A stretch of DNA of 64,000 nt from Pedobacter panaciterrae (GCF_001636695.1 NZ_LGEL01000011.1:186001-250000), one strand, 5' to 3'. Positions 34,047 through 44,433 are shown, counted from the stretch's first letter. Numbers and translations: made by a program. Notes: a model not told the origin generated them from the sequence alone.

Positions 34047-35369
34047 TCAGGTTTTCCACGTCCTGATCCGGAAGCCATAAAATGCATAAAAGATCAGAAA
34101 CAGATAGCAAGGAAACAACACCCAATAAGCTGATCTAAGGTCATACATATCTGCAAAATATCCATAAAAAAGGGGCATTATTGCATTACCGCATAAACCC
34201 ATGATCATAATAGACGCGCCCAGTTTTGTATACCTGCCAAGTCCATCCAGCGCCAATGGCCAGATGCCTGCCCAAACCATAGAATTTGCCAGCCCCAACA
34301 ATACTACAAACCATATAGAAACATCAGCAGCATGTCCCATTATACTTACCTCACCACTACTAAAAATAATCAGCAAAGTAAAAACAGCACCCAGCAAAGT
34401 ACATATCCTTAACACACTAACCTGGCTAATTAGCTTGGGGATAACAATAATGCCCGTTATGTACCCACAAATGGTTGCAAACAACGTATAAGATGGGAAA
34501 ACTTTGGCTTCCAGTAAATGAATATTCATGGAACCTGCGTAGCCAATTATGGTATCAATAGCGATTACCTGCGTACCTACATGTAAAAAAATAGCCCCCG
34601 CACCTAATATCAGGTGTGGAAATTGAAAAATACTTGTTTTACCCGAATTTGCGGTAGCCACCTCAGCACTCTCATGCTCGGTATCTATCTCTGGTAGCGG
34701 AGAATACCTCACCATTAATCCAAGTCCCAGTAATACTGCCCCAACACAGGTATAAGGAAAGATTACCCGTCTGATGAGCTCATCCAATGCGGCCTCCTTA
34801 CTTTCAAGATCCATCAATGGCAACTGTTTAAACAAATCACCATCAGTAGCCTTTAAGATCACAGCTGCAAATAACAACGGGGCCAATATTCCGGCCCCTT
34901 TATTACAGATTCCCATAATGCTGATCCGCTGGGCAGCCCTTTCTTTGGGACCTAAAACAGTGATGTAAGGGTTTGCTGCTGTTTGCAAAATGGCAAGTCC
35001 TGCTCCCAATGTAAACAGGCCAACCAGAAAAATCTCGTAAGTGCGGGTCATGGCTGCCGGCACAAAAATAAATGCGCCGGCGGCCATAGTCCAGAAACCG
35101 ATCATCATCCCTTTCTTAAAGCCGGCAGACTTTAAAAGGTACGATGAGGGTACCGACATCACAAAATAAGAAATGTAAAATGCAAAAGCCACCAGATACG
35201 ACTGGAAATTAGTGAGCTCACATGCCACTTTAAAATAAGGAATCAGGATGGCATTTACCCATGATACGAAACCAAATATGAAAAACAGCAACCCTATAAT
35301 AAGGATTGAAATAAGGGTATCGCGCTTACTTAATGAACTTACGGCAACTGCAGGAATCTGTTTTTTCAT
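34047..35369 (-). CDS. Sugar MFS transporter of FucP/NagP type
   Basis: 440 residues with about 12 membrane helices. FFIFGFVSWVNAILIPYFK in helix 1 and LGAGLAILQTAANPYITVLGP in the middle are signatures of the fucose/glucose-galactose/GlcNAc H+ symporter group. It lies between nagB and nagA, 15 bases after nagB, so the likely substrate is free GlcNAc or GalNAc crossing the inner membrane. No kinase gene for the sugar is seen in the window. Confidence 0.88.
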   Translation of the reverse strand: MKKQIPAVAVSSLSKRDTLISILIIGLLFFIFGFVSWVNAILIPYFKVACELTNFQSYLVAFAFYISYFVMSVPSSYLLKSAGFKKGMMIGFWTMAAGAFIFVPAAMTRTYEIFLVGLFTLGAGLAILQTAANPYITVLGPKERAAQRISIMGICNKGAGILAPLLFAAVILKATDGDLFKQLPLMDLESKEAALDELIRRVIFPYTCVGAVLLGLGLMVRYSPLPEIDTEHESAEVATANSGKTSIFQFPHLILGAGAIFLHVGTQVIAIDTIIGYAGSMNIHLLEAKVFPSYTLFATICGYITGIIVIPKLISQVSVLRICTLLGAVFTLLIIFSSGEVSIMGHAADVSIWFVVLLGLANSMVWAGIWPLALDGLGRYTKLGASIMIMGLCGNAIMPLFYGYFADMYDLRSAYWVLFPCYLFLIFYAFYGFRIRTWKT

Positions 35370-35384
35370 ATTTGTACAATTTAA

Positions 35385-36134
35385 TTATTTTATGGTCGCA
35401 GGTGATAACAATGAGGCAGATTCCTCATCAAGGTAAAAACTGCAGTCAGGATGATTTTGCAGAATACTTGCAGGATATAAATTACTTACCGGCTGTTCCA
35501 GACTATCCTTTACCCCTTGCGCTTTCCTGCGATCGGGCACCGAACAGATAATATGTGCAGATTTACAGATTTGCTTTACAGACATGCTGATGGCCTGACG
35601 GGGAACCTCATCAACACTTTCAAACCAACCTTCCGAGAATTGCTGTTTACGGCAGGGTTCATCTAAGTTTACAACCAGATAAGGTTCTTCTGTATCAAAA
35701 TTAGCTGGCGGATCATTAAATGCAAGGTGACCATTCTCTCCAATTCCAACCAATGCAACATCAATCGGATGCTTTTTAATCAACCCAGCCAGGCGTGCGC
35801 ATTCTTCAGCAGGATCAACCTCGCCGTTAATTAAAACCGCAGAATTAAGTGCCGGAACTTTATCTAGAAAACGTTCTTTGAGGTACTTTCTAAAGCTTGC
35901 CGGATGCGATAACGGTAACCCTATATACTCATCAAGATGAAACATATTTACTTTACTCCAGTCTATACCTTTTTCTTCAATCAGCTGACGGATAGTTTCA
36001 AACTGGCTGGTTCCTGTAGCCAGAATAATATTTACAGATCCCTTCTCTTCAATTATATTTCTAATAAGCTCAGCAGCTGCCTTTCCGGCTACAGTGCCCA
36101 GTTCACTGGGATTTTTTGATTGGATAACTTTCAT
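35385..36134 (-). CDS. nagB: Glucosamine-6-phosphate deaminase
   Basis: 249 residues, the usual length. Motifs: LATGTSQFETIRQL, FHLDEYIGL with the catalytic Asp region, and GIGENGHLAFNDPP with the ring-opening His. It turns glucosamine-6-phosphate into fructose-6-phosphate and ammonia. Given the GH109 gene beside it, a galactosamine-6-phosphate role is an alternative. Confidence 0.9.
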   Translation of the reverse strand: MKVIQSKNPSELGTVAGKAAAELIRNIIEEKGSVNIILATGTSQFETIRQLIEEKGIDWSKVNMFHLDEYIGLPLSHPASFRKYLKERFLDKVPALNSAVLINGEVDPAEECARLAGLIKKHPIDVALVGIGENGHLAFNDPPANFDTEEPYLVVNLDEPCRKQQFSEGWFESVDEVPRQAISMSVKQICKSAHIICSVPDRRKAQGVKDSLEQPVSNLYPASILQNHPDCSFYLDEESASLLSPATIK

Positions 36135-36164
36135 TTTTTCTATTGTATGATGTATTAATTGATT

Positions 36165-37577
36165 TTATTTATTTGCTTTTCGAACCCCGGTAGTACCACC
36201 GGCTTTTAGTTCTATATCTAAAGGTTTATTAGTTTTCCAGGAACCTCCCGTAAAATCAGGGATGTTTATGGAGCCGGACCTGTTGGCTACCGACCACTCG
36301 CTCAGCGGGCCAATTACACTCCATGCTGCTGCGTCATAAACGTCCATATCCATCGGAAGGCCATTTCTCAAACAGTCTATTAAACGCCAGTCCATTAAAA
36401 AATCCATTCCGCCATGTCCGCCTATTTCTTTTGCCATTTCACCAACCTTTTTAGTGATGGCAGGCGTGTATTGTTCTTCCAGTTTTTTAAATGCAGCATC
36501 GTCCAGCCAACCTTCATGGCTGGTTGCTATTTTAGGAGGAAGAGGATATTTCTGGGCCACTCCTTTAGTTCCACTAACAAGATGTATCCTCGAATATGGT
36601 CTTGGCGATGTTACGTCATGTTGTAACATAATGGTTTTCCCCTTCTGTGTCCGTATGGTAGTCGTGTTCATATTCCCACGAAAAGGTTTGCCTACATATT
36701 GTTTAAAGGATTCATCTTCTGCAGCTCGCTTTTCGGCCATTTGCTCCATCATAAAATCATTTGAAGACACAGAAACAAGGAAATCCATACGGTCGCCACG
36801 ATTAATATCAAGCACCTGGCATACCGGCCCAAGCCCATGCGTTGGGTAAAGGTTTCCATTTCTTTTGGCGTTTTCCTTTAACCTCCACAGGTCATATCTT
36901 TTCTCCTTTTCAAACAATCCTTCAAGAATGTCATGAATATAAGCACCTTCACAATGGATAATTTCTCCAAAAAAACCTTGTCTGGCCATATTAAGGGTTA
37001 GCAGCTCAAAAAAATCATAGCAACAGTTCTCAAGCATTACACAGTGCTTTTTGGTCTTTTCCGACATCTCTACCAAACGCCAGCAATCTTCAACAGTGGT
37101 TGCCGCAGGGATTTCAACAGCTACATGTTTTCCATGTTCCATCGCATATAATGCAATAGGCGTATGCAACGCCCAATGCGTAGCAATATAAATCAGGTCA
37201 ATATCCTCACGTTCGCATAGTCTTTTCCAGCTATCCGCATTTTCCGTATAAAATACGGGGTCATGACCCGTAGTTTTAATTCTTGCTTTAGACTCCGAAG
37301 CTCGTTCCGGTCGTATGTCGCACAGCCCATTAATTTTTATACCATCTATATAACTTACCCGTTCAACAGCCGCTGAGCCGCGGTTTCCAAGGCCAACAAA
37401 ACCAATTCTGACGGTATCAATTTTAGGTGCAGCATAACCAGACATATTAAACTGTTGCGGGCGGGTTCTCCCCCCCTCCGGTTTTATCACACTACATGCC
37501 GATAAAACAGGTGCGCCGGCAGCTCCCAGACCAATAATGCCGGTATACTTTAAAAAACTTCTGCGGTTACTATTCAT
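36165..37577 (-). CDS. Gfo/Idh/MocA-fold glycosidase, GH109 (alpha-N-acetylgalactosaminidase) type
   Basis: 470 residues, exported through a Tat-like signal (NRRSFLKYTG). NAD-binding fold at the start of the mature chain (IGFVGLGNRGSAAVERV) with CDIRPER closing the cofactor pocket. THWALHTPIALYAMEHGKH, NGNLYPTHGLGPV and IGGHGGMDFLMDWRLIDCL are like the GH109 enzymes of Elizabethkingia and Bacteroides, which cleave terminal alpha-GalNAc by an NAD-dependent redox mechanism. The placement between SusCD/esterase genes and nagB/nagA supports an amino-sugar substrate. Confidence 0.87.
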   Translation of the reverse strand: MNSNRRSFLKYTGIIGLGAAGAPVLSACSVIKPEGGRTRPQQFNMSGYAAPKIDTVRIGFVGLGNRGSAAVERVSYIDGIKINGLCDIRPERASESKARIKTTGHDPVFYTENADSWKRLCEREDIDLIYIATHWALHTPIALYAMEHGKHVAVEIPAATTVEDCWRLVEMSEKTKKHCVMLENCCYDFFELLTLNMARQGFFGEIIHCEGAYIHDILEGLFEKEKRYDLWRLKENAKRNGNLYPTHGLGPVCQVLDINRGDRMDFLVSVSSNDFMMEQMAEKRAAEDESFKQYVGKPFRGNMNTTTIRTQKGKTIMLQHDVTSPRPYSRIHLVSGTKGVAQKYPLPPKIATSHEGWLDDAAFKKLEEQYTPAITKKVGEMAKEIGGHGGMDFLMDWRLIDCLRNGLPMDMDVYDAAAWSVIGPLSEWSVANRSGSINIPDFTGGSWKTNKPLDIELKAGGTTGVRKANK

Positions 37578-37586
37578 AGTTCTGAT

Positions 37587-39632
37587 TTAATAGGTTTTAC
37601 TAGCTGCAAATTTTACAGCTTTCTTATTTTGTGTATATTTTTTTAAAGCCTCAAATTCGGCTGTTATTAATGCTTTTTGTGCAGCTTCAGGCAAATTGCC
37701 TGACATACTCCGCGCATCCTTAAATACAACTGATGCACTTGACAAGGCGGTAGCTAAAGAGACATCACCCCATTTTAATATTCCCGGAATATGAATGGCC
37801 ATATTGTAAAAATCAATTCCATTCCGTTCATCAAACCTGTAACTATAAGGTGCATCTATTAGTGTTACCTGCTTTGCCTGGTTAAATACAGTGCAAAGCA
37901 AAGAGGCAATCCCGGTTTCTTTATATCCCTGAAGGCTAATTACACTTTTTTTATCCTGCTGTTTTAGCCACATTGTTATCAATTGCAGGTCTGATACCCA
38001 ATTACCGATTACAGTGTTACCTAACCATTGTGCTGATCTGGATAGGGTATGAAAGGGAGGCAGTGCCCCATCTATTTTAACAGCCATTTCTGAACGCTGT
38101 TCTCCCGTTCCCCATACGTCTACAAGTAAAATACCCTGCCCCCTTTCAATTAAATATTTAATATCCGCAGAAGGGATGCTGTCCTTCCCTCCACTATGGC
38201 TCAATAAAGTATAGCTGTTTCCCTTTTCGGGAGTTTTAAAAAGAAATGGAATAAAATGGCCTGTGGTTGTTTCCAGAACCAGCTTTTGCCATCCTCTTTC
38301 AGTGTGGAAAGGTTTTACCTCCTTAATCTTTGCCCGCTGGTTCATTCCAAGAATGCTTTTCAGCGCTTCAGTCTTCGCTTTCAAATCCTGCTTATTGCTA
38401 TTCATCATTTGTTGATGCAGGTTAATTTCCTGTTCCCGGCAAAACTCAGCTGTAGTAACAATTTCTTCAGGCCTTTGACCATCCTTAAAAGTGGCCAGTT
38501 CAGCTGCCTGCAAAACCTTTACTTCGGGTGCTTTAACGGCTGTACCATCGCCATTTCCTTTAAGCTGCAGGTTAAACCATCCAAGCATTGCATCCCTCAT
38601 CTCAGGCCAGTAACCATGTCCGGTATCAAAAATCTGGTAAGCAACTTTATCCTTAGCTTTATAAAACTCAAATACAGGTAATGCGGTAGTATAACTTTTC
38701 AGCATTTCCGAAGGAAAGAAAGATTTATTTGTATCATTTCCGGCACTAAAAATTTTCAGTGGTCTGGGAGCAATCATCCCTAAAACGGCAGCTTCTTCTG
38801 TATAAGTTAATCCCTGTGGCAGCAATTCGCAAACGCAGTTACTGTTCATAATGTACGATTGAAATGTACCCACACTAACTACCGGAATAGCGGCCTTAAT
38901 CCTTTCATCAATAGCGGCAAGCCACATGGTCTGGTTCCCTCCACCACTTGCTCCCGTAGCACCAATATGGTTCTTATCCACATAACTTAATGACGAAAGC
39001 AAATCAACCGCCCTGATGTTGTCTGTAAGCTGCATTCCCAATAACGATTCTCCCACGTTCATTAATGATGCGCCTAAATTTGCGCCATGATATTCCTGTT
39101 TACCATCTTCTGTACACCTTTCGCCAGTACCCCATGCATCAATAACAAGTGCTACATAACCTGAGCTGGCCAAAACCTGCGCAACAGATTGAAAAAGCTC
39201 CGATCTCCGTGCATCAGGCCAATGCCCATGTGTAACCACAACAGCCGGAAATGGCCCCTGCCCTTTAGGTATATATAAACTTGCCGTTGCATAAACATGA
39301 GGCCTGGTCTGAAAAAAGATATTTTTAATGCTAAAACCATCCATTTGCACCTGGCCCGTTTCCTGCATTTTTAAGGGCAGCTGATGATCTACACGGACAC
39401 CTGTACTTTGTTTAATTTTAAGTTTAAGATCTTGCTTGTATTGTTCCCATTCAGATTTGGACGAAGGCAGCGGTAATGATGCTGCCGCAGATTCAGCAGA
39501 CCTTTTTAAATTTAAGCCCGCCAAGTCATCTTGCTGCTCCGAAAAAACCTTAGGCAAAGCCTGCCCTTTTACACCCGGACCGGCAGTAATCAGTATACCC
39601 AGAACCATAAAATTCAAAATCAGGTTGTTCAT
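37587..39632 (-). CDS. Tandem alpha/beta-hydrolase, acetyl-esterase-like, second domain degenerate
   Basis: 681 residues, exported. The first domain (about 85-360) is a complete hydrolase of the acetyl-xylan-esterase/dienelactone group: VVVTHGHWPDARR oxyanion loop, nucleophile Ser229 in GASGGGN, acid in APRPLKIFSAGND and His in DTGHGYWPEMRD. The second domain (about 440-650) repeats the fold (GILLVDVWGTGEQ mirrors VALVIDAWGTGER in the first) but has GYKETG where GxSxG is expected, so it lacks a nucleophile. It is probably an O-deacetylase acting on glycans of this locus, with the second copy binding or structural. It lies 18 bases after susD. Confidence 0.85.
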   Translation of the reverse strand: MNNLILNFMVLGILITAGPGVKGQALPKVFSEQQDDLAGLNLKRSAESAAASLPLPSSKSEWEQYKQDLKLKIKQSTGVRVDHQLPLKMQETGQVQMDGFSIKNIFFQTRPHVYATASLYIPKGQGPFPAVVVTHGHWPDARRSELFQSVAQVLASSGYVALVIDAWGTGERCTEDGKQEYHGANLGASLMNVGESLLGMQLTDNIRAVDLLSSLSYVDKNHIGATGASGGGNQTMWLAAIDERIKAAIPVVSVGTFQSYIMNSNCVCELLPQGLTYTEEAAVLGMIAPRPLKIFSAGNDTNKSFFPSEMLKSYTTALPVFEFYKAKDKVAYQIFDTGHGYWPEMRDAMLGWFNLQLKGNGDGTAVKAPEVKVLQAAELATFKDGQRPEEIVTTAEFCREQEINLHQQMMNSNKQDLKAKTEALKSILGMNQRAKIKEVKPFHTERGWQKLVLETTTGHFIPFLFKTPEKGNSYTLLSHSGGKDSIPSADIKYLIERGQGILLVDVWGTGEQRSEMAVKIDGALPPFHTLSRSAQWLGNTVIGNWVSDLQLITMWLKQQDKKSVISLQGYKETGIASLLCTVFNQAKQVTLIDAPYSYRFDERNGIDFYNMAIHIPGILKWGDVSLATALSSASVVFKDARSMSGNLPEAAQKALITAEFEALKKYTQNKKAVKFAASKTY

Positions 39633-39650
39633 GTGCTGTTATTTATTCTT

Positions 39651-41210
39651 TTAATTTACATCCCACCATACGCGGGTAGCCGCGTTATCAGGCCCACCCA
39701 GTAATTTTCTTCCCTCAGCAAGAGCAGCACCATTGGTTGTGGCCTCTACAGACGAGTAGGGTAATCTTTTGATGAATGTACCAATTGGCAGGTCTGCATT
39801 GTCCGATTGAAGCAGTGGATACATTACAGGGTAACCGGTTCTGCGAAATTCCGACCAGCCTTCTATGCCGTCAGGAAATATTGCCAGCCACTTCTGTGTA
39901 CTAATCTGGGCTCGTTGTATAGTCTCAGCCGCTCCCCATTTTATTGGAGTGCCCGCTACAGCTGCTGAATTGGCCACATCTCCCGGTGCAACAGGAACAG
40001 CTGCTGAATTGATATAGGCCTGGATAACGGTATTGTCTGTAACACCCCATTGCTGCAAGCTCAGTTCAATTCCCTTTTCATAATACTCCTTAGCAGTGCC
40101 ACCACCCATATTCCAGCCATTCAATACGCCTTCGGCCCTTAAAAAATAAGCTTCAGCGGCAGCCATTACTTCCTGTCGTAATGCCAAATTAGGCACCCAG
40201 GCAGTCCCATTGCTATTCCGCTGTACCCACCTTGTTCCAAGGTTCGAAGTTTCGACCGGCCTGTTGCCAGGTAAATTGATAGCTGTTGCTGATGAACCAT
40301 TCCTCAAGCCTTTAAACTCACCATTTCCTACTGCCGGCTGAAAATAGATACCCAGTCGAGGATCAGCATATCCTTTTAAATAAGAGGCCATTGTAGAACT
40401 CATACTAAACTCATTATTGGCCGCATTTGAAGCGAGCCCGTTAGCGTCATCACCGTTTAAGGATCTTTCAATGCTGGCAGTCTGCGCATTAATGGTCATA
40501 ACCCCGGCTAGTACCGCCGCCTCAGCCTCCTGTTTTGCCTTTGCAGGGCTCACTTTAGAAATCCTCAAGGCCATCCTGAGCCTTAACGTATTTGCAAAGC
40601 TGATCCATTTACTGATATCACCCGCGTAAATTAAATCCTGGCTACCAAAAACATTTGCCTTTGTACTCGCCTTTAAATTAACTACAGCTGAATCCAGACG
40701 TTTAAAAAGATCATTATAAATGGCTTCCTGAGTATCGTAAGCGATACTTGATGCGGTACTACCAGCACCAAAATAAGGAACCGGGCCAAACTGATCTGTA
40801 AACCGGTGAAAGGTATAAGCTTTCATGATATTTGCCAATGCATATTCTTCAGAACTGGCTGCAGTATTGTTAAATATGGCCTGCAGTTGCGGCATGGTTA
40901 ACACATAAGTGATAATGGCTGGTCTTGATAACCATCCGTCATTTAAAGCATACCTGTCAGTTGTAAAACTTGTAGTAGTTAGTGCATAATATTGCGAGTA
41001 CAAATCAGGCATTAAAATGGAAATGGTTTGGGTATAGGGGCGATGTATAGTGGCAGCAGATTGTGCCCTGGAAAACATAAAACCGAGTTCCCTAACCCCT
41101 ACAGTAGTGATTTTTGAGGGGTTGGTGTTTATATCTTCAAAATCCTTTGTACAGCCTGTAATTGCAGCAAGCAGCACAAACATAACGTAATATATAGAAT
41201 ACCTTTTCAT
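39651..41210 (-). CDS. SusD/RagB-like glycan-binding lipoprotein (locus 1)
   Basis: 519 residues, surface lipoprotein with Cys20 (AAITGC) followed by TKDFEDINTNPSK, typical of the SusD-like group 2. Helical TPR core, and the ending TRVWWDVN. It should form the lid of the SusC transporter encoded 12 bases upstream. It probably recognises an amino-sugar-containing glycan, judging only from the enzymes downstream. Confidence 0.93.
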   Translation of the reverse strand: MKRYSIYYVMFVLLAAITGCTKDFEDINTNPSKITTVGVRELGFMFSRAQSAATIHRPYTQTISILMPDLYSQYYALTTTSFTTDRYALNDGWLSRPAIITYVLTMPQLQAIFNNTAASSEEYALANIMKAYTFHRFTDQFGPVPYFGAGSTASSIAYDTQEAIYNDLFKRLDSAVVNLKASTKANVFGSQDLIYAGDISKWISFANTLRLRMALRISKVSPAKAKQEAEAAVLAGVMTINAQTASIERSLNGDDANGLASNAANNEFSMSSTMASYLKGYADPRLGIYFQPAVGNGEFKGLRNGSSATAINLPGNRPVETSNLGTRWVQRNSNGTAWVPNLALRQEVMAAAEAYFLRAEGVLNGWNMGGGTAKEYYEKGIELSLQQWGVTDNTVIQAYINSAAVPVAPGDVANSAAVAGTPIKWGAAETIQRAQISTQKWLAIFPDGIEGWSEFRRTGYPVMYPLLQSDNADLPIGTFIKRLPYSSVEATTNGAALAEGRKLLGGPDNAATRVWWDVN

Positions 41211-41222
41211 ATGAAATGTCTT

Positions 41223-44200
41223 TTAAAATGAAACGCTTAAGTTTAAACCGAAACTGCGTGTTGACGGAAGTATACCGGTTTCTATTCCCTGGTAATTGCT
41301 GGTTCCGATTGCAGCCTCCGGATCAATAGGTAAGGTGCGCTTACCTATACCTGGAATATCCAGCAGTGATTTGCCCCGGTATAAAAAAAACAAATTACGG
41401 CCAGTAGCAGCAATACGTGCAGTTCTGATTTTACTGTTTTTAACGTTAAATGTATAACCAAGAGACAATTCCCTTAAACGGAAATTAGTTGCACTGTAAG
41501 CAAAAAACTGCCCATAAGCATTTGTACCACCCTGTGATACCTGTGTCCACAACTGTTCTGCTGAAATGGCCTTCGTATTTTCAGATCCATCAGCCAGCAC
41601 ACCGGGAAGAACAAGGCCCCCCTCTCTGAATGCAGTAGTATAATCGGCTATCCCAAAATAACCCAGCATTGCATCCGTACCAGAGATTACAGTTCCTCCA
41701 ACCCGTCCATCAATCAGAAACGAAAGGCTGAAATTCTTATAATCAAACTGGTTGCTTAACCCAAGGGTATAATCAGGATTGAAATTACCTATCTTTTGCA
41801 ATTGCTGTACAACCGGCAAACCGGTGCTGCTGATTTTGTTCCTTCCATTTGCATCTTTTTCCCACACTTGCCCAAAAAGATCACCATAAGCGCCTCCCGG
41901 TTTTATTAGCAAGCTGGCGTAATTGGTTGCAGTAGTAAGACTAGCTTGCGAAATGCCGGGTAAGAGCGACAATACCTTATTTCTGTTTAGCGCAAAATTG
42001 AATGTACTGCTCCAGGTAAAATTGTCATTTTTAATAGGTGTTCCTTTAAGCATCAGCTCCATACCCTTATTCTGTATATCGCCAACATTCACATATTGGT
42101 TGTTAAAACCAGAAGGCTGCGGAAGTCCGATAAATATGAGCTGGTTAACTGTATTTGTTTTATAAAAAGTAGCATCTAACGAAAGTCTGTCGTCTATAAA
42201 CCTCCATTCTGTTCCCAATTCCCATGCTTTTGTACGTTCAGGTTTTAAATCATTAATATATTTGGTTTGGTCACGGGCAATGAAACCACTACCTGCGCCC
42301 GGGCTATAAGTATAAGTTTGATTGAGCAAATAAGGATCGGCATCATTACCCACCTGCGTATAGGCACCTCGTACCTTAGCAAAATTTACCCAGTCAGGTA
42401 AGCTGAATATTTCAGAGAATAGTGCCGATAGTCCGACAGAAGGATAAAAATAACTGTGGGGCGAAGGTAGTGTGGACGACCAGTCGTTCCTTGCACTGGC
42501 ATCCAGAAACAATTGCTGTTTGTAGTTCAGTTCTGCACTTCCATAAACAGACTGAATTTCTTTTTTAGCCACTATGTTTGTAAATGCTGGCGTAGAAGCA
42601 AAATTGAGATCGAACTTGTTCGGAATCCGCAATCCATTAGCTAACGACTGGGTATTGTAACCGCTGTTGTTTAGCAAAGAAGCTCCCAGGTTATAATTAA
42701 CCCCAAAATCGTTTCCTATTTTATTATTTCCCGAAAGCAAAACATCTATATTTCTTTCCCAGCGGTTTACATTGTTTTCCTGGTATCGCCCACCTGGAAG
42801 GGTATTAATTGGCAATGTTCCGGCATAAAATGAACCCTTTATTTTATCATCATAACGGTCCAGGCTATATCTTCCCTGAACAAATAGCCATTCGTTGATC
42901 TGATATTTAGCAGAGCCTACCAACATGATCCTGTTGCGTTCCTCACTCAATGCTGTACGGTTTACATCCCAGTAGGGATTTTGAAAAAACGAGCTGTTTG
43001 TCCAGTATAAAGGCTGTGGCTGTTGATTATCCGGATTTATAGTTTCAAAGTTCTTCAAAGTTTCAGAACTCATGTCCCTCGGCATAATCAACACTTCATT
43101 GGTTACACCATTGTCGCCCAGACGTGGCTTGTTTCGTATTTTTTGATTTACATAAGTAACCTTTAAATCTGTGGTCAGGCCAGGTAATATTTCATTGTTC
43201 AGGCGCAGGTTAAGTGTATTACGATCAAGCTTATTATTTGGAACGATACCGCTGATGAGGTTATTTGTATAAGAAACATATCCCTGCATTTTATCAGTAC
43301 CACCCGATATGTTGATCGAGTTGTTTACTGTTGTACCTGTATTATAAAAATCCTTTACATTGTTTTTATAGGTAGTTGCAGGAGCTCCCCAGCTTCCCGC
43401 GGCAGTTGGGCCTGCTACCCCACCATTCCCCTGACCGTAAGTATTTTGAAAATCCATCAGCAGCAGTGCATTGTCTACTGCAACTCCACCATTGTAGTTA
43501 ATACTTACTTTTCCGCTTTTACCCTTTTTAGTGGTGATCATTAAAGCACCATTTGCAGCTCTGCTTCCATAAAGAGCCGCAGCAGCCGGACCTTTTAATA
43601 CCGTAATTGATTCTACATCTTCCGGATTAATACTTGCGGCACCGTCACTTCCCGAATATCCGCTACTTGTGCTCTTTTGCTGCGTTGCCGGCGTATTTGC
43701 CGATCCGCCACCGCCTTGCTCAGTAGTCATGGTATTATCAATTGGCACACCATCAACCACAATCAGCGCATTATTATTTCCGCTTATAGAGCGGTTTCCC
43801 CTAAGCACAACTCTTGCAGCTCCGCCCGGACCTGTAGCTGCAGGTGTAACTACAGCTCCGGCAATTTTACCGCTAAGACTGTTCATTACGTTACCCGTTG
43901 GATCTTTTACAGTAGTAAGATCAGCATTGTTCAGTTGCTGGGTAGCATAAGTAAGCGATTTACTTTTCCGGGTAATACCCAGTGCAGTAACCACTACTTC
44001 ATTCAATTCAGCTGAAGACTCTGTTAATCCTACATCTAATTTAGATTGAGTTGCTACGGTAATTTCTTTGGCTTCATAACCAACAAAAGAGAACATCAAT
44101 ACATCACCTGCTTTAATCTGGATGGTGTATTTCCCCTCAGAATCGGTTGAAACACCGTTACTGCTACCTTTTATTTTTACGCTAACCCCTGGCAGGGTGT

Positions 44201-44333
44201 GTTTTGATGATGCATCGGTAACTATGCCTGAAATTGTTCTGTTATCCTGTGCGGTACTTATACCCGGACAGAGCAATACCGCAGCCACCAACAGTATGAG
44301 TAACCGGGATAGTTTAGTTAATTTTCTCTTCAT
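41223..44333 (-). CDS. SusC/RagA-like TonB-dependent transporter (locus 1)
   Basis: 1036 residues. Signal peptide (ending ISTAQ), carboxypeptidase-regulatory-like domain (about 30-110), the SusC signature ELNEVVVTALGITRK, plug with NNALIVVDGVPIDN and ALYGSRAANGALMITTKKG, and a beta-barrel ending LSVSF. It is the first gene of the operon susC-susD-esterase-GH109-nagB-transporter-nagA; gaps between genes run from 9 to 39 bases. Regulation is probably through the LacI-type palindrome at 44434-44451. Confidence 0.95.
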   Translation of the reverse strand: MKRKLTKLSRLLILLVAAVLLCPGISTAQDNRTISGIVTDASSKHTLPGVSVKIKGSSNGVSTDSEGKYTIQIKAGDVLMFSFVGYEAKEITVATQSKLDVGLTESSAELNEVVVTALGITRKSKSLTYATQQLNNADLTTVKDPTGNVMNSLSGKIAGAVVTPAATGPGGAARVVLRGNRSISGNNNALIVVDGVPIDNTMTTEQGGGGSANTPATQQKSTSSGYSGSDGAASINPEDVESITVLKGPAAAALYGSRAANGALMITTKKGKSGKVSINYNGGVAVDNALLLMDFQNTYGQGNGGVAGPTAAGSWGAPATTYKNNVKDFYNTGTTVNNSINISGGTDKMQGYVSYTNNLISGIVPNNKLDRNTLNLRLNNEILPGLTTDLKVTYVNQKIRNKPRLGDNGVTNEVLIMPRDMSSETLKNFETINPDNQQPQPLYWTNSSFFQNPYWDVNRTALSEERNRIMLVGSAKYQINEWLFVQGRYSLDRYDDKIKGSFYAGTLPINTLPGGRYQENNVNRWERNIDVLLSGNNKIGNDFGVNYNLGASLLNNSGYNTQSLANGLRIPNKFDLNFASTPAFTNIVAKKEIQSVYGSAELNYKQQLFLDASARNDWSSTLPSPHSYFYPSVGLSALFSEIFSLPDWVNFAKVRGAYTQVGNDADPYLLNQTYTYSPGAGSGFIARDQTKYINDLKPERTKAWELGTEWRFIDDRLSLDATFYKTNTVNQLIFIGLPQPSGFNNQYVNVGDIQNKGMELMLKGTPIKNDNFTWSSTFNFALNRNKVLSLLPGISQASLTTATNYASLLIKPGGAYGDLFGQVWEKDANGRNKISSTGLPVVQQLQKIGNFNPDYTLGLSNQFDYKNFSLSFLIDGRVGGTVISGTDAMLGYFGIADYTTAFREGGLVLPGVLADGSENTKAISAEQLWTQVSQGGTNAYGQFFAYSATNFRLRELSLGYTFNVKNSKIRTARIAATGRNLFFLYRGKSLLDIPGIGKRTLPIDPEAAIGTSNYQGIETGILPSTRSFGLNLSVSF

Positions 44334-44361
44334 AATTTTGGTTGTTTAAGTTCAGTTGTTG

Positions 44362-44375
44362 ATGAGGTACCTCAT
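44362..44375. other. 14-bp perfect palindrome in the susC leader
   Basis: ATGAGGTACCTCAT is its own reverse complement. It lies about 30 bases upstream of the susC start codon, downstream of the likely transcription start, so it could be a roadblock operator or a leader hairpin. No regulator is known for it. Confidence 0.35.
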
Positions 44376-44405
44376 AACAAATGAATCATAAACCAACCAA
44401 ATAAG

Positions 44406-44413
44406 CAAGGATA
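44406..44413 (-). promoter_or_regulatory. Candidate -7 element of the susC operon
   Basis: On the minus strand this reads TATCCTTG, one mismatch from TAnnTTTG. The -33 region would fall near 44432, touching the LacI-type palindrome, which fits control by that regulator. Confidence 0.4.
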
Positions 44414-44433
44414 CAGCTATATAAATCTATGAG

